Shown: positions 1 to 11,496 of the stretch, piece by piece
How positions within the stretch are numbered: position 1 is the first letter of the stretch
How the letters are laid out: every line of letters starts with the position of its first letter
Assembly: GCA_030867875.1 (NCBI GenBank)
Contig: JAOWCC010001634.1
Coordinates: 104,077,321-104,141,320, forward strand
Source of the DNA: Actinernus sp. WN-2022
Lineage: Eukaryota > Cnidaria > Anthozoa > Actiniaria > Actinernidae
DNA length: 64,000 nt
Direction: 5' to 3'
The notes under the pieces: generated by a model
Seen by the model: only the letters and a program-made list of their open reading frames with translations
Database searches by the model: none
What the model was told of the DNA's origin: nothing
Program-made: the position numbers and the translations under genes

Positions 1-1
1 A

Positions 2-1000
2 TCCAGTCCTAGTCAGGCCTCCGTTCCCCTGACCGAGGGAGATCTGGCCCAGAGATACATTCTCACTAAACTAAACGTCTATTTACATCTACAGACCGGA
101 CCGGTTCTGGATCTCCTGTCGTCTGACGAGCGACGTTCACGCGAGGATACTCCAGATGTTGCTGACATATTCCAAGGCCTACGGCTTTCACACGGCGCTG
201 AACTGCAATCAAAAACACCACCACCAGATAGCAGTGTCCTGGCCGAGCTTGATCTCTTGGATACAGTGGGTTCGGCATATACAGGACGCCAGGCTCAAAG
301 AGAAGGCAATGCGATGGATATATTTGATCCCTTGCATGGGGACTTTACAGCTGATAGTACTTGCTGTTCTTCCTTTGGGAATAATTCATCGCTTTCGGTC
401 CCTGATATTTTAGAGGTCGATGCCAATAAGATCCAAAACGCGCGTTCTATATCACCCATCAATGCGCAGCCAGTATTATCTCCAGCTACAAGTATGGCAT
501 GGACTTCATCAACAGTGTCTTGTCAAACTGGTTTAACAATGACTGGACAGACCAGTTTATCCAGTTTGGCACAAACACAGCAAAGGCCAGTATTTCAGAA
601 CAATTTGACAACAGGATATCAGAGAACAGATCGGATACTGTCGAATCAATACGGGCAAAATATCCAAACAGGACAAATTGGTCTTACTGGAATCGCACCA
701 ATGCGACCCGTTCTGTCTCACCAAGCAAAATCTGGAGCTGTGAACCAAGCTCACCGAACTAGCGTAACAGGTTTAGCTGGTCATACAGGTTTTCAACCCA
801 TTGCAGGAGCGCGCATGTCTAATCCGTTGTCACAAATAGCTACAGCGCAGCCGCAAGTCAATATGAGCACGAGATCTACTGTTCCAGTCAGACTACCAAA
901 ACCGTCAACTCAAAAAACTGACTTCGACTTTATCTCTAAACCAAAACGAGAGGAAGCGTTCAGTTTTGTCCAAGATGAGATCAAGGCAAGCAAGAAATGA
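2..1000 (+). CDS. C-terminal exon of an adaptor-like, Gln/Thr/Ser-rich protein (5' end outside window)
   Basis: The frame is open from base 2 to the TGA at 998-1000 (332 codons), so the exon continues in from upstream of the window; the in-frame Met at 257 is internal. The first 50 residues look folded and helical (AQRYILTKLNVYLHLQ). They are followed by acidic/leucine motifs of clathrin/AP-adaptor type (VLDLLSSDE, AELDLLD, DIFDPLHGDF), then about 170 residues of low-complexity Gln/Thr/Ser/Gly sequence with repeated TGQ and LTG triplets. A charged, conserved-looking tail follows (TDFDFISKPKREEAFSFVQD, then a basic end). LDLL/LDLLD and FDPL resemble clathrin-box and DPF/DPL motifs of endocytic adaptors, so a role in vesicle trafficking is an inference. 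I could not assign a family. It converges on the DAGL gene. Confidence 0.7.
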   Translation, partial: SSPSQASVPLTEGDLAQRYILTKLNVYLHLQTGPVLDLLSSDERRSREDTPDVADIFQGLRLSHGAELQSKTPPPDSSVLAELDLLDTVGSAYTGRQAQREGNAMDIFDPLHGDFTADSTCCSSFGNNSSLSVPDILEVDANKIQNARSISPINAQPVLSPATSMAWTSSTVSCQTGLTMTGQTSLSSLAQTQQRPVFQNNLTTGYQRTDRILSNQYGQNIQTGQIGLTGIAPMRPVLSHQAKSGAVNQAHRTSVTGLAGHTGFQPIAGARMSNPLSQIATAQPQVNMSTRSTVPVRLPKPSTQKTDFDFISKPKREEAFSFVQDEIKASKK

Positions 1001-1686
1001 CTTCGTATTCGTGATTTCGTCAAAACACTTAAATGGTTTCCTGAATGTTAGATCCTATCCAATTAGATTGTAGAGCTACATTATGCTGCGGTTAGACGAG
1101 CGAGTTTCAACTTTCTGAAAAACTCGCGTTCCCAGTTTTTCAGAAAGTTGTGTCTGTACAGCTGCAAAAGTGATCCCCACCGCAAAAGTATCGGGGATCC
1201 GGAATGTACGGACTGAATTTGACTGTAAATATTGTAATAACAATAGTAGTCACAGTGGTACGGTTACATCACGGTATTTTCAATTATATAATGCACGAGT
1301 ATTTCTAATATATCACCAGTAGATTAAAAATAACTGCGGTATCATTAATCATATTTTATTATTTCAAATTGATAAATGGAGATATATATGTACGGCTATA
1401 TTTTCAAGATGAAAACGAACCGATTGCGTTATTTTTCTCGCAGTTCACATCATAGTTAATAGAGGGACGGGAATGGTTAAGAAACCCGGCAAACTTCAAA
1501 GGGGCTCATTAGCGTCCCCTGAACCCACACGTTTCTGTTCGCTGATTGATTAACATACTCCAATATTTACTGTTTTGTGCACGGCGAACAAAGTCCTTTT
1601 ACAAAGGTCGCTGTTTCATAATCATTCCCCTTTAACTAAGTTTACATTTTGCCAGCCTTTATTCATCCTGTGTATCATAATGACTG
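1001..1686. other. Downstream flank with two strong hairpins
   Basis: This is probably 3' UTR and intergenic DNA of the gene ending at 1000. A perfect 17-bp stem with a 9-nt loop lies at 1108-1124/1134-1150, and a second 7-bp stem (GATCCCC/GGGGATC) at 1172-1178/1193-1199. No obvious AATAAA is close to the stop. No coding sequence is seen. Confidence 0.4.
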
Positions 1687-1695
1687 CATTGTCAG

Positions 1696-2078
1696 TAGCC
1701 TGCTATGCAGACGTATTTTTTCACTCATAAATTCGAAAAAATTAACGTCTGCGTACCCGAGCGCTTAAGTAGATTACCAATATGCACACCTCATTGTGTT
1801 ATTGTCCAATCAGATGTTACCTTCCATATCCTGGAAAGTGACGTAATGTTACATTTAAAAGGAATTCAGACAATACATTTGCCATCGACCAATCATAGGA
1901 GAGTGTTCACTGGCGCGCCAATTCACTAAAATTCTAACAATGGCTTTGTTCGGGTAGAAAAATAAAACAAACGTGCTGACGTCATGCTTGCATATTAGAA
2001 ACTAAACGCTCGAGTAAGCAGACGTTACTTTTTTCTTCGAATTTATGAGAGTGAAAAATACGTCTGCATAGCAGGCTA
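1696..2078. mobile_element. MULE-like MITE with long TIRs and 9-bp target duplication
   Basis: A 383-bp element begins TAGCCTGCTATGCAGACG and ends with the inverse. The terminal inverted repeats are about 75 bp and nearly identical. It is flanked on both sides by the 9-bp direct repeat CATTGTCAG (1687-1695 and 2079-2087). Long TIRs with a 9-bp duplication are the signature of Mutator-like elements. There is no coding capacity, so it is non-autonomous. The open frame inside is not a gene. Confidence 0.85.
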
Positions 2079-2314
2079 CATTGTCAGATGCATGCCTTAT
2101 TATTTAGATTAAAGACATGCGCAAACGAGAAAACATTGCAGAAAGATTATTGTTGACCGTTTTCTTGGGTGACAAAGGGAAGCAAGAAAATGTTTTGGTC
2201 CCTGGGCTGAGTAACCATGAAACATTTTACGATAAACTACTAAATAACAAGAAAAACTAAGTCGAAATTCGAACGAAAAGTCCGATTATTTTAGCCATAA
2301 GTTCGAGCTCAGAC

Positions 2315-2550
2315 TGGCCGCCATTACTCAGACTAGAAACGAACGATCCTTTGTTTAGCGGTCTTTTCGTAACGCTGTTGAGTACATGACGACTATAAGG
2401 CATTTTATAAGGTTCAAACTTTGCGTATACAAGCTCTCTAGATGTTTCTATGTAAAAATTACCCTTTCCTTCTGTATACTAGACTAGGGTAGCCAAGTTT
2501 TTCCTACTATGACGTCATCTACTCCATTCTAGTCCGAGTAATGGCGGACG
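2315..2550. mobile_element. MITE with 24-bp inverted ends
   Basis: The inverted ends are 2315-2338 (GCCGCCATTACTCAGACTAG) and 2527-2550 (CTAGTCCGAGTAATGGCGG). The interior is AT-rich and non-coding. The target duplication is not clear. Confidence 0.6.
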
Positions 2551-3138
2551 TAAATTTTGTGTGTTTAGAGGTCTATATTTATGTTACATTAATGTATTGT
2601 GATCAATTTTTTGGCCAAAAGTATAATTGAAGACCAATATTTTCGAGTTATAAGAAACAGCGAAAAGAAAATCCAAAATGTTTGTCATTGTAGCACTTTA
2701 AAGGACCGTATTCCCAAATATTGAAGAACACTAGGAACTGTAAGCAACAAATGCTTGCTAATTGCCAACGAGTCAGCCGAGCGAAGACGCGAGGCTGCGA
2801 GGCGGCAGCATCATAGGGCCGATGCGTGAAGAGAGCAGGCAGAAAGTCTCGACCGATCTGTAGTGTAAGGTGATGTGACTGTAACTCGTGACGTTATTGC
2901 GTATCATGTGATTTGAAGCGAAACCGGCGAAACCAATCACAACGCGAGTTTTACTTGTGACGTCATGGCTTCCCATGTGATTGCAAGCTGTCAAAGCGAA
3001 GCGTCGTGCTCGTTGTCGCAGCTTGGGGTTCAACGCAAACGTGTTTGATCGAGGTGAGTGGATCGAAAAATAACTTCTTTACGTGCGCTTCTTTTTGTGA
3101 AGTCAGAACTGTGCACTTTCGTAGTGTTCTTTGCTGGT
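2551..3138. other. CpG-richer stretch, no supported gene
   Basis: From about 2760 to 3060 the sequence is richer in GC and CpG than its surroundings and contains a donor-like GAGGTGAGTGG near 3051. It could be a promoter and first-exon region or part of the repeat that follows. No open frame here looks protein-like. Confidence 0.25.
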
Positions 3139-4920
3139 TACTCGGGCTGCCTGTGGCAGTACTGAGTCTTAAAATGCAAGCCGTTATTATTATTTTTATT
3201 TTATTTTTGTTGGGTGTCGCAAAATTTCTGCGCATGCGTTAAAGGTCAAGTTCACCACCAATCAGATCGAACTGTGCTGGTCACGTAACACTCCTGGGTA
3301 GCCTGTGGTGATCGCTAGATGCTGGGTCATTTTGAGATTCGATGAAGAACTTTTTCCAAACGTTAGCCTCGTTATCGTGCCATATCATGTCTGAACATGC
3401 GTTTCAAAGGATTATAAAACTGCTGAGTTCATGTGGTGCCAAAATAGTGCAGGATTTCCAAGGTAAATCTGAGTCAAACTGTTTCAACTGAACTGAGCAC
3501 AGAACAAGACAGTAGCTTGAATTACAAACGAAACCCAGCAGTTTACAGTAATGGTATGAACAACGAACGGAGTGCACACCAAGACTTGCAAAACGAACAA
3601 ACCGAATGAGCGGCCAACGTGCCAAGTTAGCGGCCCAACGCGGTCGCAAACAAAAATATTAAGTGTTTAATTTTGTTTATCTCGTTTCCGCTACTGATTG
3701 GCAATATACATGTATACTATAACTAGAAGTAATCATATATTATCAAAGTGCGTTCGACATATTTTTTTGTATGAGAACTTTAAACGCCTCTCGGGTTTAA
3801 TTGTTTTCTCAACATTTGTAATACCACTCCAATTAGTGTTTTAAATAGTACATAGAAGTTAGTATAGATGGCAATCAACCCTTGGCTATTCAGATGTGTA
3901 TAAACTGCATCCCAGCTTTCATGACCAAGGCTGTCTCCATAATACTGACTAAGTATTAGTGATTACACTCCAGTGTAGAACATATTAATATGTGTGTGTA
4001 AACTACACCTTCAGACTGATTCAAATTATTCTTCAAGTGAGACCAAGGCTGGCTGCAGAATATCGAGTGTCCATTGTTATTGCAGAATTATTTCTGATCA
4101 TATTAGGGCTCACCTTGTTTGATATTTAAGTGATGCGTGTTCAGCATTGTTGAAACGATCTTCAATGTGGTCTGCATTTATGTCACACATTTACAGGAAA
4201 TACACAAACTCGCAGCACTTCACTTTCTATTAGAAATCGCTAGTTTATTTACATAATTCAATACAGTAAATCAAAATGGTCGACCCGCGAGGGCGAAAGC
4301 CTTCCAACAGGCTCAGGATATTTCAACTGGCGCTCTTGTTGACCATAAAAATACATGAACAACCAGGAGCCGTAATACATTCGATCAGCGCTGTTTGGAC
4401 AGATCCAATGTACATTTAGAAACGTAAGCGAAATACAATATCCAAACACGTTTGGATATCAACGGGTTCGAATTATAATCAAAGGTTAGATTTCGTCAGG
4501 CACGCTCAGATAAGAAAGTTCAAAGCTCTCAGACTAGGTGAGACAAGGAGATATCACTTTCAATGAGTCATTGTCGCTCTGTTATATTATTATTATGTAA
4601 TTATATCGGACTGCAGAATTTACCAGCTGACAAATATCGCTCCGTTATATTATTATTTAGTATCAGACTGCAGAATTTGCCAGCCAAGAAATTCCAAAGT
4701 GCAGAATTTGCCAGCCGAGTGGCCCAGAAGAACAGTTATTTTGCAGAACAGTTCGTTGGGTGTTCCTGCTAAGGCATGTTTTACGACAGAATAATCAGAG
4801 TCTTTCTACTGGATTGAGAGCTCGAGACATTATACATGTCGGCTAATATGGGGAAAACTGAAACAAAAAATGAACTTTGACGGCAGAAACCCTCAATTGA
4901 GCCAAGCGGAATATTTACAT
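3139..4920 (+). repeat. Diverged copy of an ACTCGGGC-headed dispersed repeat
   Basis: The head (3139-3290, ACTCGGGCTGCC, a poly-ATT tract, then an AACCAATCAGAT-like motif) recurs at 15635-15760 and 41015-41110. A short coding-like block at 4285-4345 (A-K-A-F-Q-Q-A-Q-D-I) matches the 111-residue ORF at 41237. The block 4426-4920 (TAGATTTCGTCAGG onwards, AATATGGGGAAAACTGA) recurs at 15765-16090. Boundaries are approximate and the interior 3300-4250 is unassigned AT-rich DNA. Confidence 0.5.
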
Positions 4921-5777
4921 GATCCGCTAAGATTTTTACAAATCTTAGTCAAGCAGATGTTTTCAGTGTATGCCAACTGAAATGCGGCAACTACACGAAC
5001 AAGAAGCATGAACTGCCAGCAAAGAGAGAGGAAAAAGTACTTGAAATGCACAGCGCTAGCTGAAGTAGGACATATATATAATATCTGAGACGTTAAATTA
5101 CGTTACTGTGAAGAGGATCAAAATTCAAGTTTTGTAGCTTGAGACTGTCTTCTGCCGTGCACGTGACTCGTGAGAGAAATTGGAAAAGATCTAGCTGTTT
5201 CATTCAGACACTGGCAAATTTATTGAAAGCTACGGGCTTACTTTATGAGATTATTATTCATTGTGGAATGAAAGGAAACAGGTTGGCTGAAAGTTAAGTT
5301 CGAGGTAGGCTTCGACTTTCATTCCGATTCAGTGCATATGTGCACGAAGGTGGGATGCTGTCAACAACACTACCAAAAGATCCAAAACGAAAGTTCAGTT
5401 ACGTAAGTACTGTAAGTAAACTCTTTTTGATTTGAATAAATTTCCTCTCAGTTTGTCTGTTAATGTACTTTTTCTTCTAATTATCGCTTTATTTATGCAC
5501 TAGTCAATTGAAACCCCGGCCTCCCGACCCCCGGGACATAGCGGGGCATTAACGGGGACATGGCTGTGGAATAACGCACATTTAATGCTGCATTTCTCCA
5601 GTGTATCTGTATATCTGTTAATATACTTTTTCTTCTAATTATCGCTTTATTTAACATCTGTGATTTAGAGTATGCGTACCTCAGAATAAATTATTTGAAA
5701 GGTCAACTGAACTCTTGTGTCGATAAGCGCAAATGTTTTTTTTTTGTGAAACAGTCTGAATTTGAGAAGCGGCTTAA
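4921..5777. other. Non-coding stretch with a 42-bp direct repeat
   Basis: A 42-bp sequence beginning TGTCTGTTAATGTACTTTTT occurs at about 5454-5496 and again, with a few changes, at 5606-5654. The copies are separated by a GC-rich insert around a CCCCCGGG core. No gene is seen. Confidence 0.4.
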
Positions 5778-7222
5778 GGTTACCGGATACCTTCAAAGCG
5801 AAAAAGATGGAAAAAAATTTTTTTCACACAAAAATGTAGTTTTAGTAGTAGTGTCTCATATACCAAAAACTCCGTTGAATAAAAATTAATGTTGACGGAG
5901 AAATACCAAAAGGAAGTTTTTGACCGGAAGTAAAAGGTTCCGTTTGATTGACAGCAGATCAATATAAACACATGACAAGTGCTCACTCGCCCGTAACGAC
6001 GGTGTGAAGATATAATATTTAATTTATTTCATATACCAATGTTTACGTTTATTGAGAAACGTATTTCCACACATGATTCCATAATTCCATCGGTTGTTGG
6101 CCTTATGCCTTCAAAAGAGCAAGCAGGATGCCCTTAGCTTGGAAAACAAAGAAAAAAGAAAAGTAAAACAAGGCCAAACAATGCATACGACTACAAAACC
6201 AAATAGGAGTCCTCGTAAAACCCGACAAGGGTTCGTATTTTCACTTTCAGACAGAGTGCCGAGTAGCCCACATCTGAACATGAAGAATTGATAGGAGCCA
6301 GCCGAGAAAGTATTTGTTTCCAAGAAAGCTTAGATGGAAACGTAAAGTCTGACGGTGACTCTGAATCACTTGAAACCAACACCACGATCTTAGCTCGCTA
6401 TTGCCGTGCTGTTTCAGCCGCCTGCAAATCGCTGTCTCCTCTACTAACTATGCTGGCATTCAAGGCGTCTCTAGGTGTTCACCTTGGCTTTGTGCCTCCA
6501 GGTCTTTTTGTCTTTCCCATTTTTCAAGTCACACAAGAAAACTAGAACAACCAACTATATTAACATGTTCTCGATGCGGCGCGAAGCTTTGATCGGAAAT
6601 CAACATTGGCGGGAAATCTTGACAGATAGTTGAACTGTGATGAGAAATGATTGGCCAACAGCTCGCTAATTGTTGGAGAGGCGGGGCTTCAGATTCACGC
6701 ACGACAGATGGCTAGATTTTCTAAAATGCTATTTTCTACGCTTTCGATTTTCAACCAAAATAGAGTTTTAAAAAAGCTCCCAATCAAGAGGAATTTAGTT
6801 GATTTGTTTGACATTTTCACAAAACGTCAATTGATAACTCCGCTGCAAAAGGGTGTCGGGGAATTGGAAAATTCTAAAAATAGAGCTCTTGACGGTGTTT
6901 TCCGCAAATCTACTCTGATTATTTTTAGCCTTTTCACGGAGTGCATGATAACTTTTGAACTAAATCGAATTTTGAAATTCCCCGACACCCTTTTGTAATA
7001 CGATTCCTCTGAAATGCGACAAAGCAAACAGATTTTAAAACTTTAAAAAAGAGAAACGGGTCGCTGAAAATTCGAGATTTTCAAAGAACTCAAAACTTTT
7101 TATGTATTCTTGTAGCCAATTTTATAAGCTTTAAAATGATACATGGATGATTTATCTACGATGTTTCTTCGGGGCGCTACATAATTTAGACTGGAAACGC
7201 ACCCTGAAGGTATCCGGTAACC
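5778..7222. mobile_element. TTAA-flanked DNA transposon remnant (Kolobok/piggyBac type)
   Basis: The perfect 18-bp inverted ends GGTTACCGGATACCTTCA and TGAAGGTATCCGGTAACC sit at 5778-5795 and 7205-7222. Both are bordered by TTAA (5774-5777 and 7223-7226). TTAA target duplications are typical of Kolobok and piggyBac superfamilies. The 1445-bp interior has only short open frames (for example an MPSKEQAGCP start near 6106) and no recognisable transposase, so it is a decayed or non-autonomous copy. A separate stem at 6840-6870/6965-7000 (GGGTGTCGGGGAATT and its inverse) lies inside. Confidence 0.75.
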
Positions 7223-7592
7223 TTAATAGAAGAGCTTTCTCATTAGGAATTACAATTGTTTTTCTTGCTATGAAATTTATGTTTCATTTCACATTTATTC
7301 ATACAGTTTTAGCCGGACATTTCCCCGAGTTTTTGATCTATTTTCAATCAAATTCAAAGTCTGAATATGTCATTGTATTGCATTTATACACTTCAATTGC
7401 CAGTATTCTGTTGTTCGAATCCTGCGTTATCATAGTCATGTCATAAAAGCGATTAATAGACCAGTCTGTTTTTATGACGTTCTCACTGGCGAATTAAAGC
7501 ACGACTTGTTACTAAGAGGATTTCAAGTGAAAGTGTATTTCATCTTCAATCTCATGTGGCCCGAGTGAAAGCCCAGATGGGCTCTTGTTTTT
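7223..7592 (+). mobile_element. Helitron-like 3' end (hairpin followed by CTTG)
   Basis: The sequence ends in the hairpin AGCCCAGATGGGCT (7570-7583) directly followed by CTTG and T. The same arrangement ends other repeats in this window (16600-16617, 24479-24498, 46499-46518 inverted). The upstream extent is uncertain. CCGAGT just before the hairpin also precedes the 16600 terminus. Confidence 0.4.
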
Positions 7593-8477
7593 CTTAAACC
7601 AGCGTGTTCTAAACCGAGTATAAGCGTACTGAAATCTGCCATAAACAAAAGTGCCAGAACCAGCGCGTTCTCAATCGGCTAGCAAGCCACGAATAATCGA
7701 ACCATTTGTGTCAAAATCGAGCAAACAGTGCCAGTTTAATCAAACCTCTCGTACAGTACCGAAGACATACAGTTCAATTCACAAAATTAAAGTTCTGTTA
7801 CAACTGTATCGTAGTTTGATCAACAATCATTATGCTGTGCATCTTTCGTTATCCCCAATGATTTCAATAAATACAATAAACATGATAAACCCTTTGTTTT
7901 CTCTTGTTTCTTAGGTACAACAACAATGCCAACCCCAATAAGCCCAGTCTGGAGCACTCCGTATCCTCAAGGTTCTAACCATATTTCTTATTCTACAGCT
8001 CTAAATTCTTCTGCTCTCCCTCAATCGCCTGGCTGTTATATGCTGCAAGGCACTGTACTTTATCTATTCTCAAAGTGCCATAAGAGTAAAATGTCAGAAA
8101 TAACTATGAAGTGAAATATATAGTTGAGTTTTCTAATGCACAGTTACAAAGTGTTCCATCGTGATTTATTAAAATGTAAACAAACTAAAAATATAATTGC
8201 TATTTTCATTTATCAGCGTATTAATGTTCAAATTTCGTGCATTGTACAAAATCCAAGCATGTGATTGGCTAATGAGCGTGCATTATTGGTGACCACAGCA
8301 CTCGACCCAGACCCTCTCTTACCTAGGGAAAGGGAGACCTGATACAGTGACTGAGTGAGCATTCGCTTAGCCTTAGTTACGTGTTTGGACGGCTAACAAT
8401 CGCCTATTTAACAGTGAAAATGTAGACAATTACTAGAAAGGTAACGACAGGATTGGACGCTGTTTCCTGTGTGACAG
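7593..8477. other. Non-coding AT-rich stretch
   Basis: No gene and no repeat that I could delimit. Short open frames here lack protein-like composition. Confidence 0.3.
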
Positions 8478-9390
8478 AAAATATATATTTTGAGGCGAAC
8501 ATTTGCATAATCGCTCGTTGGAAATGGCTGATTTGCGAGTGCTGGAAGTACAACTCAACAAGTCAACATGTGTCCGAGTGAATAAAAGTTTCTACTACAC
8601 TCTAGCAGTCTTACTGAAGAAATGGATTTTATTTCTGAGACCTTACTCTGTCAATAAGAGAAGAACGTTAAGCGAGAATTCAGTGGATGGTTCGAAAACC
8701 CAGGAGTTTTGATTTGGAAAATGTTTGCATCGGAGCCGAGCACATGGAATGAAGCGGGTTTCAAATTCAAGTCAAGATTTCAGTTCACTGCCACACTGGA
8801 ATCTGCAGGTTAGTTATTTACGAATGAAAGAAACTATTAAAGAAAGTAAACTATCTAGGAGTTAAGCCGGCTAAATAATTGATATTTGAATACATGGCTC
8901 CAAGAGAGGGGTTTTCGAGTTAAATGTACAATCATATTCATACTTTTCGCCGGCTCACATTATATTTTGAGGCAAACATTTGCATAATCGTTCGTTAGAA
9001 ATGGCTGATTTGCCAGCGCTGAAAGTACAACAAGTCAACATGTGTCCGAGAAACAAAAGCTTCTACAACACTCTAGTAGTCTTACTGAAGAAATGGATTT
9101 TATTTCCGAGACCTTACTCTGTCAATAAGAGGAGACAATGAAGCGACAATTCAGTGGATGGTTCTAAAACCTAGGATTTTTTTATTTGGAAAACGTTTGC
9201 ACCAGAGCCGAGAACACGGAGGCCGGTTCCAAGATTTCAATTCACTGGAATCTGCAGGTTAGTTATTTTCGAATGAAAGAAACTATTAAAGAAAGTAGAC
9301 TATCTAGGAATTAAGCTGGCTAAACTGACTTGATATTTGAATACATGGCTCCAAGAGAAACGTTTTTAAATGTACAATGTACAAATCATA
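8478..9390 (+). repeat. Tandem duplication, two diverged copies of about 450-480 bp
   Basis: The segment starting TTTTGAGGCGAACATTTGCA (about 8491) recurs from about 8968 (TTTTGAGGCAAACATTTGCA). Both copies carry AAATGGCTGATTTG, CAACATGTGTCCGAG, CTTACTGAAGAAATGG and TCTGCAGGTTAGTTATTT in the same order, with scattered substitutions and small deletions in the second. The reading frame opened by ATGGCTGATTTG is broken in copy two, so it is probably non-coding. Confidence 0.75.
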
Positions 9391-9640
9391 CTCGCAAGGC
9401 GTCAACTAAACTGACCGAACGCCAAAGTAAATATTCTTTGCAAAGTTTATCTACTTAGTTGGATATTAAAAGTCCTGTTTTTATTCATTGTCTGTTGAAA
9501 TGATATTTCTTTGTGGAGATATTTACCGTAAAATGATTTAATTCATGCGAAAAATTTGACTTCTTTATGAAATATTTATTGACCTCTATGGTATTACAAT
9601 TAAAATTCACTGCTGACAGTGCACTCAGTTTGAATATTAA

Positions 9641-9833
9641 AAGGGTTAGAGACTTTATGTTTGAGCTTTATCGGCAAAATACAGTCACTTGCTGACTGTA
9701 CGATGAACTCAAAATGTCTTCATACTGCATTCGGCCTTCGGCCTCATGCAGTATTCATTATTTTTCGTTCATCGTACTGTCAGCGCGTGCCTGTATTTGT
9801 CGATAAAGCACTCACAAGCAGTCTCTAACCCTT
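9641..9833. mobile_element. Palindromic MITE
   Basis: The left arm AAGGGTTAGAGACT...CTGACTGTACGATGAAC is mirrored by GTTCATCGTACTGTCAG...AGTCTCTAACCCTT. The centre is the GC-rich palindrome GGCCTTCGGCC with its ATACTGCATTCGG context. The whole unit folds on itself. Confidence 0.75.
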
Positions 9834-10029
9834 ACTTATATTCAGATCAGGCGGAGGCAATTTTTCTGGGTTTTTGTTTTCGTTGGCACTTTAGCGATAG
9901 CTACGACTAGTATATGGTATTCGGTATGACATTTTGTATTTTTAGTGGCTAAAAAATCCCGAAAAAAGCGATTTGTAGTGATGATTGTGTGTATTGGATC
10001 ACTCACAAGGCAATAAGCCATATACATCC

Positions 10030-10408
10030 CGAGGTATTTAAGTGTCTTATTTCATACTTGACGAGGTTTTCGCAAAATTTTCATTGATGTAGCTCTTTTT
10101 AGGTAGATTTTGGGCGAATACCAAGACGGAGAAAAGGTTCTAAATCATTATAGGGATATTTAGTAAGTTTGGCTGAAGCCAAGGTGAATGAATTCCTTGG
10201 AGAAAATAATAAGCTAGAAACAACATAATATCGTTGAATTGTATTGAATTGCTCGTTATAAATGCAAGGGATGTATGAGAAAAGTTCCCGCCCGGGAACT
10301 TTTCTCATACATCTCTTGCATTTATAATGGCGGTATGTATGGCAAATAACGCCTCGTGAATAACAAAGAAAACCGTGTCAAGTATGAAATAAACATTCAT
10401 AAATACCG
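10030..10408. mobile_element. Inverted-repeat element with a 70-bp central palindrome
   Basis: The outer arms 10031-10072 (GAGGTATTTAAGTG...CATACTTGACGAGG) and 10365-10407 are inverted copies. The centre 10257-10326 is a near-perfect hairpin: TATAAATGCAAGG..., GAAAAGTTCCCG, loop CC, then the inverse. Confidence 0.65.
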
Positions 10409-11073
10409 GCGAGAAGGTACAAAATGTGAAACTACAACAATACAGTGTTGTGAATAGCCCACCACCTCACTGGTATTTAGGAGTGTTTAACTTCAGAATG
10501 AGGCTAACCATGTGTCTGTAGTCATTGCATTCAGCGGTAATTTTCGAATACGAAACTGGACTATTGGCTTCCACAAGTTTGAATTAGGCGCTGCGCTGGA
10601 GCGGCTTCGATTCAAACGCCGCTGCATGAATAGAACATTTGTATGATGACGTCGCATACTACTTTTGCTTAAAAATCTGAATGAGAAAAATAATTTTAAA
10701 ATGTTCTGGTAGTTGCAGTCAAATAACGCCAAAATGAAAATGTCCTATGCAGAATTCCTGTTTTCCAACATTCTCCGAGGCACAGGAAACCCAAACTCTG
10801 ACAACTCCGGATGTTTAATAGGGAACTTAAGCAACCAGGGCGGCAACGGCAGTGACGATGGGACGTAAAGAAGAGTTTTCTCCCGAAATTTGGTGTTTAC
10901 TCTTTCCTTTGTTCGCCTTTAATTGTTTCTCAACCAGATATTCGAAAAATATGACGAGCAGAGTGTTCCGTTTACGCCGAACGAAAAACGGAACGATTCT
11001 CTTTCTTACGGGTTTCACGTTGTTTTGCAGACAAAGGTTGAAATGTATTTTGTAATTAAGACTATTGTCCGTC

Positions 11074-11225
11074 GTCCAAGAGTGATTTTACTTAACTCGT
11101 GAAATAGATATTAGACAAATAAATAGTATTATAGATTAATTCCATTGTTTTATTTTGTTTCTATTTGACAATTAGACACTGGCTATTAATTTTTGTTTCA
11201 CGGGTTAAGTAAAACCACTCTGGAC
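11074..11225. mobile_element. Short MITE with about 27-bp inverted ends
   Basis: AGAGTGATTTTACTTAACTC (from 11079) is mirrored by GGGTTAAGTAAAACCACTCT (ending 11221). Both continue outwards into CGTCC/GGACG. The core is AT-rich. Confidence 0.6.
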
Positions 11226-11496
11226 GTGCCTGCGTAGGAGGCTATCAACATACGGGAAATTGTTTGCACGAAAGCCTTCACAAAGCCGCAGTACCTGAAT
11301 CATTACAACCCCCGATAGGATAGCGCTCCATGCAACGATTGTGTTATCGTGCGAGCTTTAATTACATGTTACACGGACGATTTTCGCCGACGCTGGTTTT
11401 CCTCGCAACACTAGTTGCGCTAGAAGTTTATACGAAGTTTATTCGAATACAGCAGTCTCTCATCCCAACGGCGGAGCCTAAGTACGTACGAGCCCC

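Noticed and set aside
2773..3242. Several 80-90-codon open frames in both strands
   Set aside because: They overlap each other in a GC-rich stretch and look like chance frames.
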